From Sipunculus nudus (Eukaryota > Annelida > Sipuncula > Golfingiida > Sipunculidae): a stretch of 64,000 bases of DNA. The position numbers and the translations under genes are program-made. The DNA is taken from contig CM049317.1 of the NCBI GenBank assembly GCA_026874595.1, positions 77,135,891-77,199,890 of the forward strand. Reading direction: 5' to 3'. The notes under the pieces were generated by a model that saw nothing but the letters and a program-made list of their open reading frames with translations, had not been told where the DNA came from and did not search any database. Of this stretch, positions 63,470-64,000 are shown one piece after another (the stretch's first letter is position 1; the number at the start of each line of letters is the position of its first letter).

Positions 63470-63702
63470 CTGAAAGTAAACAGTAGATCAGAATGATACA
63501 CAGAGCTATATAAAGAACATGTACATGTTTACATAACATAACCACATTAGCCCCATTTACACACAAAATCTGGACTGATCTATATAGATCTGGAGAAGAC
63601 AGGTTAGTTTCAGGTTTAGAGTTCTCTAATCAGGTCCAGTCATATGATGTTTGCTTAAGTTCTAGTGCATGCTAACCTGCAGCTGGAGAGCAACAAATTC
63701 AT

Positions 63703-63794
<92 letters not shown>

Positions 63795-64000
63795 AATTAA
63801 ACTGTAAGATTACTCTACATCCAGCACTACCTGCTGCTACTAACACAACACGTGTGCACTGGAAGAACCCATTAATTAGATCAACCTGTTGGCTAAAGTC
63901 TGTATAAATGCAAGTGAGATCCAGTTTTGGCTTGGCACGAACAACCTTACTAAATAGTCTGAAGCAGTCTCAGCTTGGTCCAACATGATATAATTAACAG
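63470..64000 (-). other. LMBR1-like intron (partial)
   Basis: Unique sequence apart from the dinucleotide tract listed separately. No further LMBR1 exon was recognised up to the window edge. Confidence 0.7.
63703..63791. repeat. Compound microsatellite (TC)n(TA)n
   Basis: TC tract at about 63703-63752 (one interruption) joined to a TA tract at about 63753-63791. A short open frame across it is a by-product. Confidence 0.97.

Noticed and set aside
63665-63907. 80-codon + strand frame with SLSLSL/YIYIYI
   Set aside because: Translation of the (TC)n(TA)n microsatellite.

Overview
The window is eukaryotic genomic DNA, AT-rich and repeat-dense, with short coding exons bounded by GT-AG introns. 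The exon sequences read as animal proteins. The interspersed repeats (GGTGGCGCCACC modules, TGACCTTTGACCT-rich tandem blocks, GTCCGTCC runs, CAGCTGAGCTA-type ends) look like those of bivalve and other molluscan genomes. A mollusc, probably a bivalve, is the best guess; no RNA gene or bacterial feature was seen.

Two convergent protein genes are present. (1) On the + strand, positions 444-33288 hold the last seven coding exons of a class I unconventional myosin closest to MYO1B/MYO1A: one IQ motif followed by a complete TH1 lipid-binding tail, stop at 33286. The motor domain lies before the window. (2) On the - strand, from beyond 64000 down to 44415, lie the last eight coding exons of an LMBR1/LMBR1L-family multi-pass membrane protein, stop at 44415, with an AATAAA 134 bases further on. 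All exon phases in both genes agree, and no frameshift was found.

Most of the DNA is tandem repeat. The final MYO1B intron (27.3 kb) is almost entirely one minisatellite, 5879-32540, of 52- and 56-bp units. Its unit contains the last ~20 bases of the upstream exon plus the GTAAGT splice donor, so the real exon-intron junction is the first unit. A second, shorter case is in LMBR1: a 29-bp minisatellite (62768-63408) starts in the last bases of an exon and repeats that exon's GTAAGTAC donor. Two unrelated introns thus carry arrays that appear to have been seeded by a 5' splice site. This is the main finding.

The intergenic region (33289-44414) holds a 482-bp TTAA-flanked inverted-repeat element, a 2.7-kb array of a 34-bp CCAAT-box unit with no stop codon in any reverse frame, a 1.2-kb dispersed element and a 24-bp minisatellite. 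The 12.6-kb LMBR1 intron (46188-58766) is a nest of non-autonomous elements with tandem cores, inverted subterminal repeats and 3' hairpins. Their layout matches Helentron-associated (pearl/HINE-like) elements. One is inserted cleanly inside another, which defines its ends.
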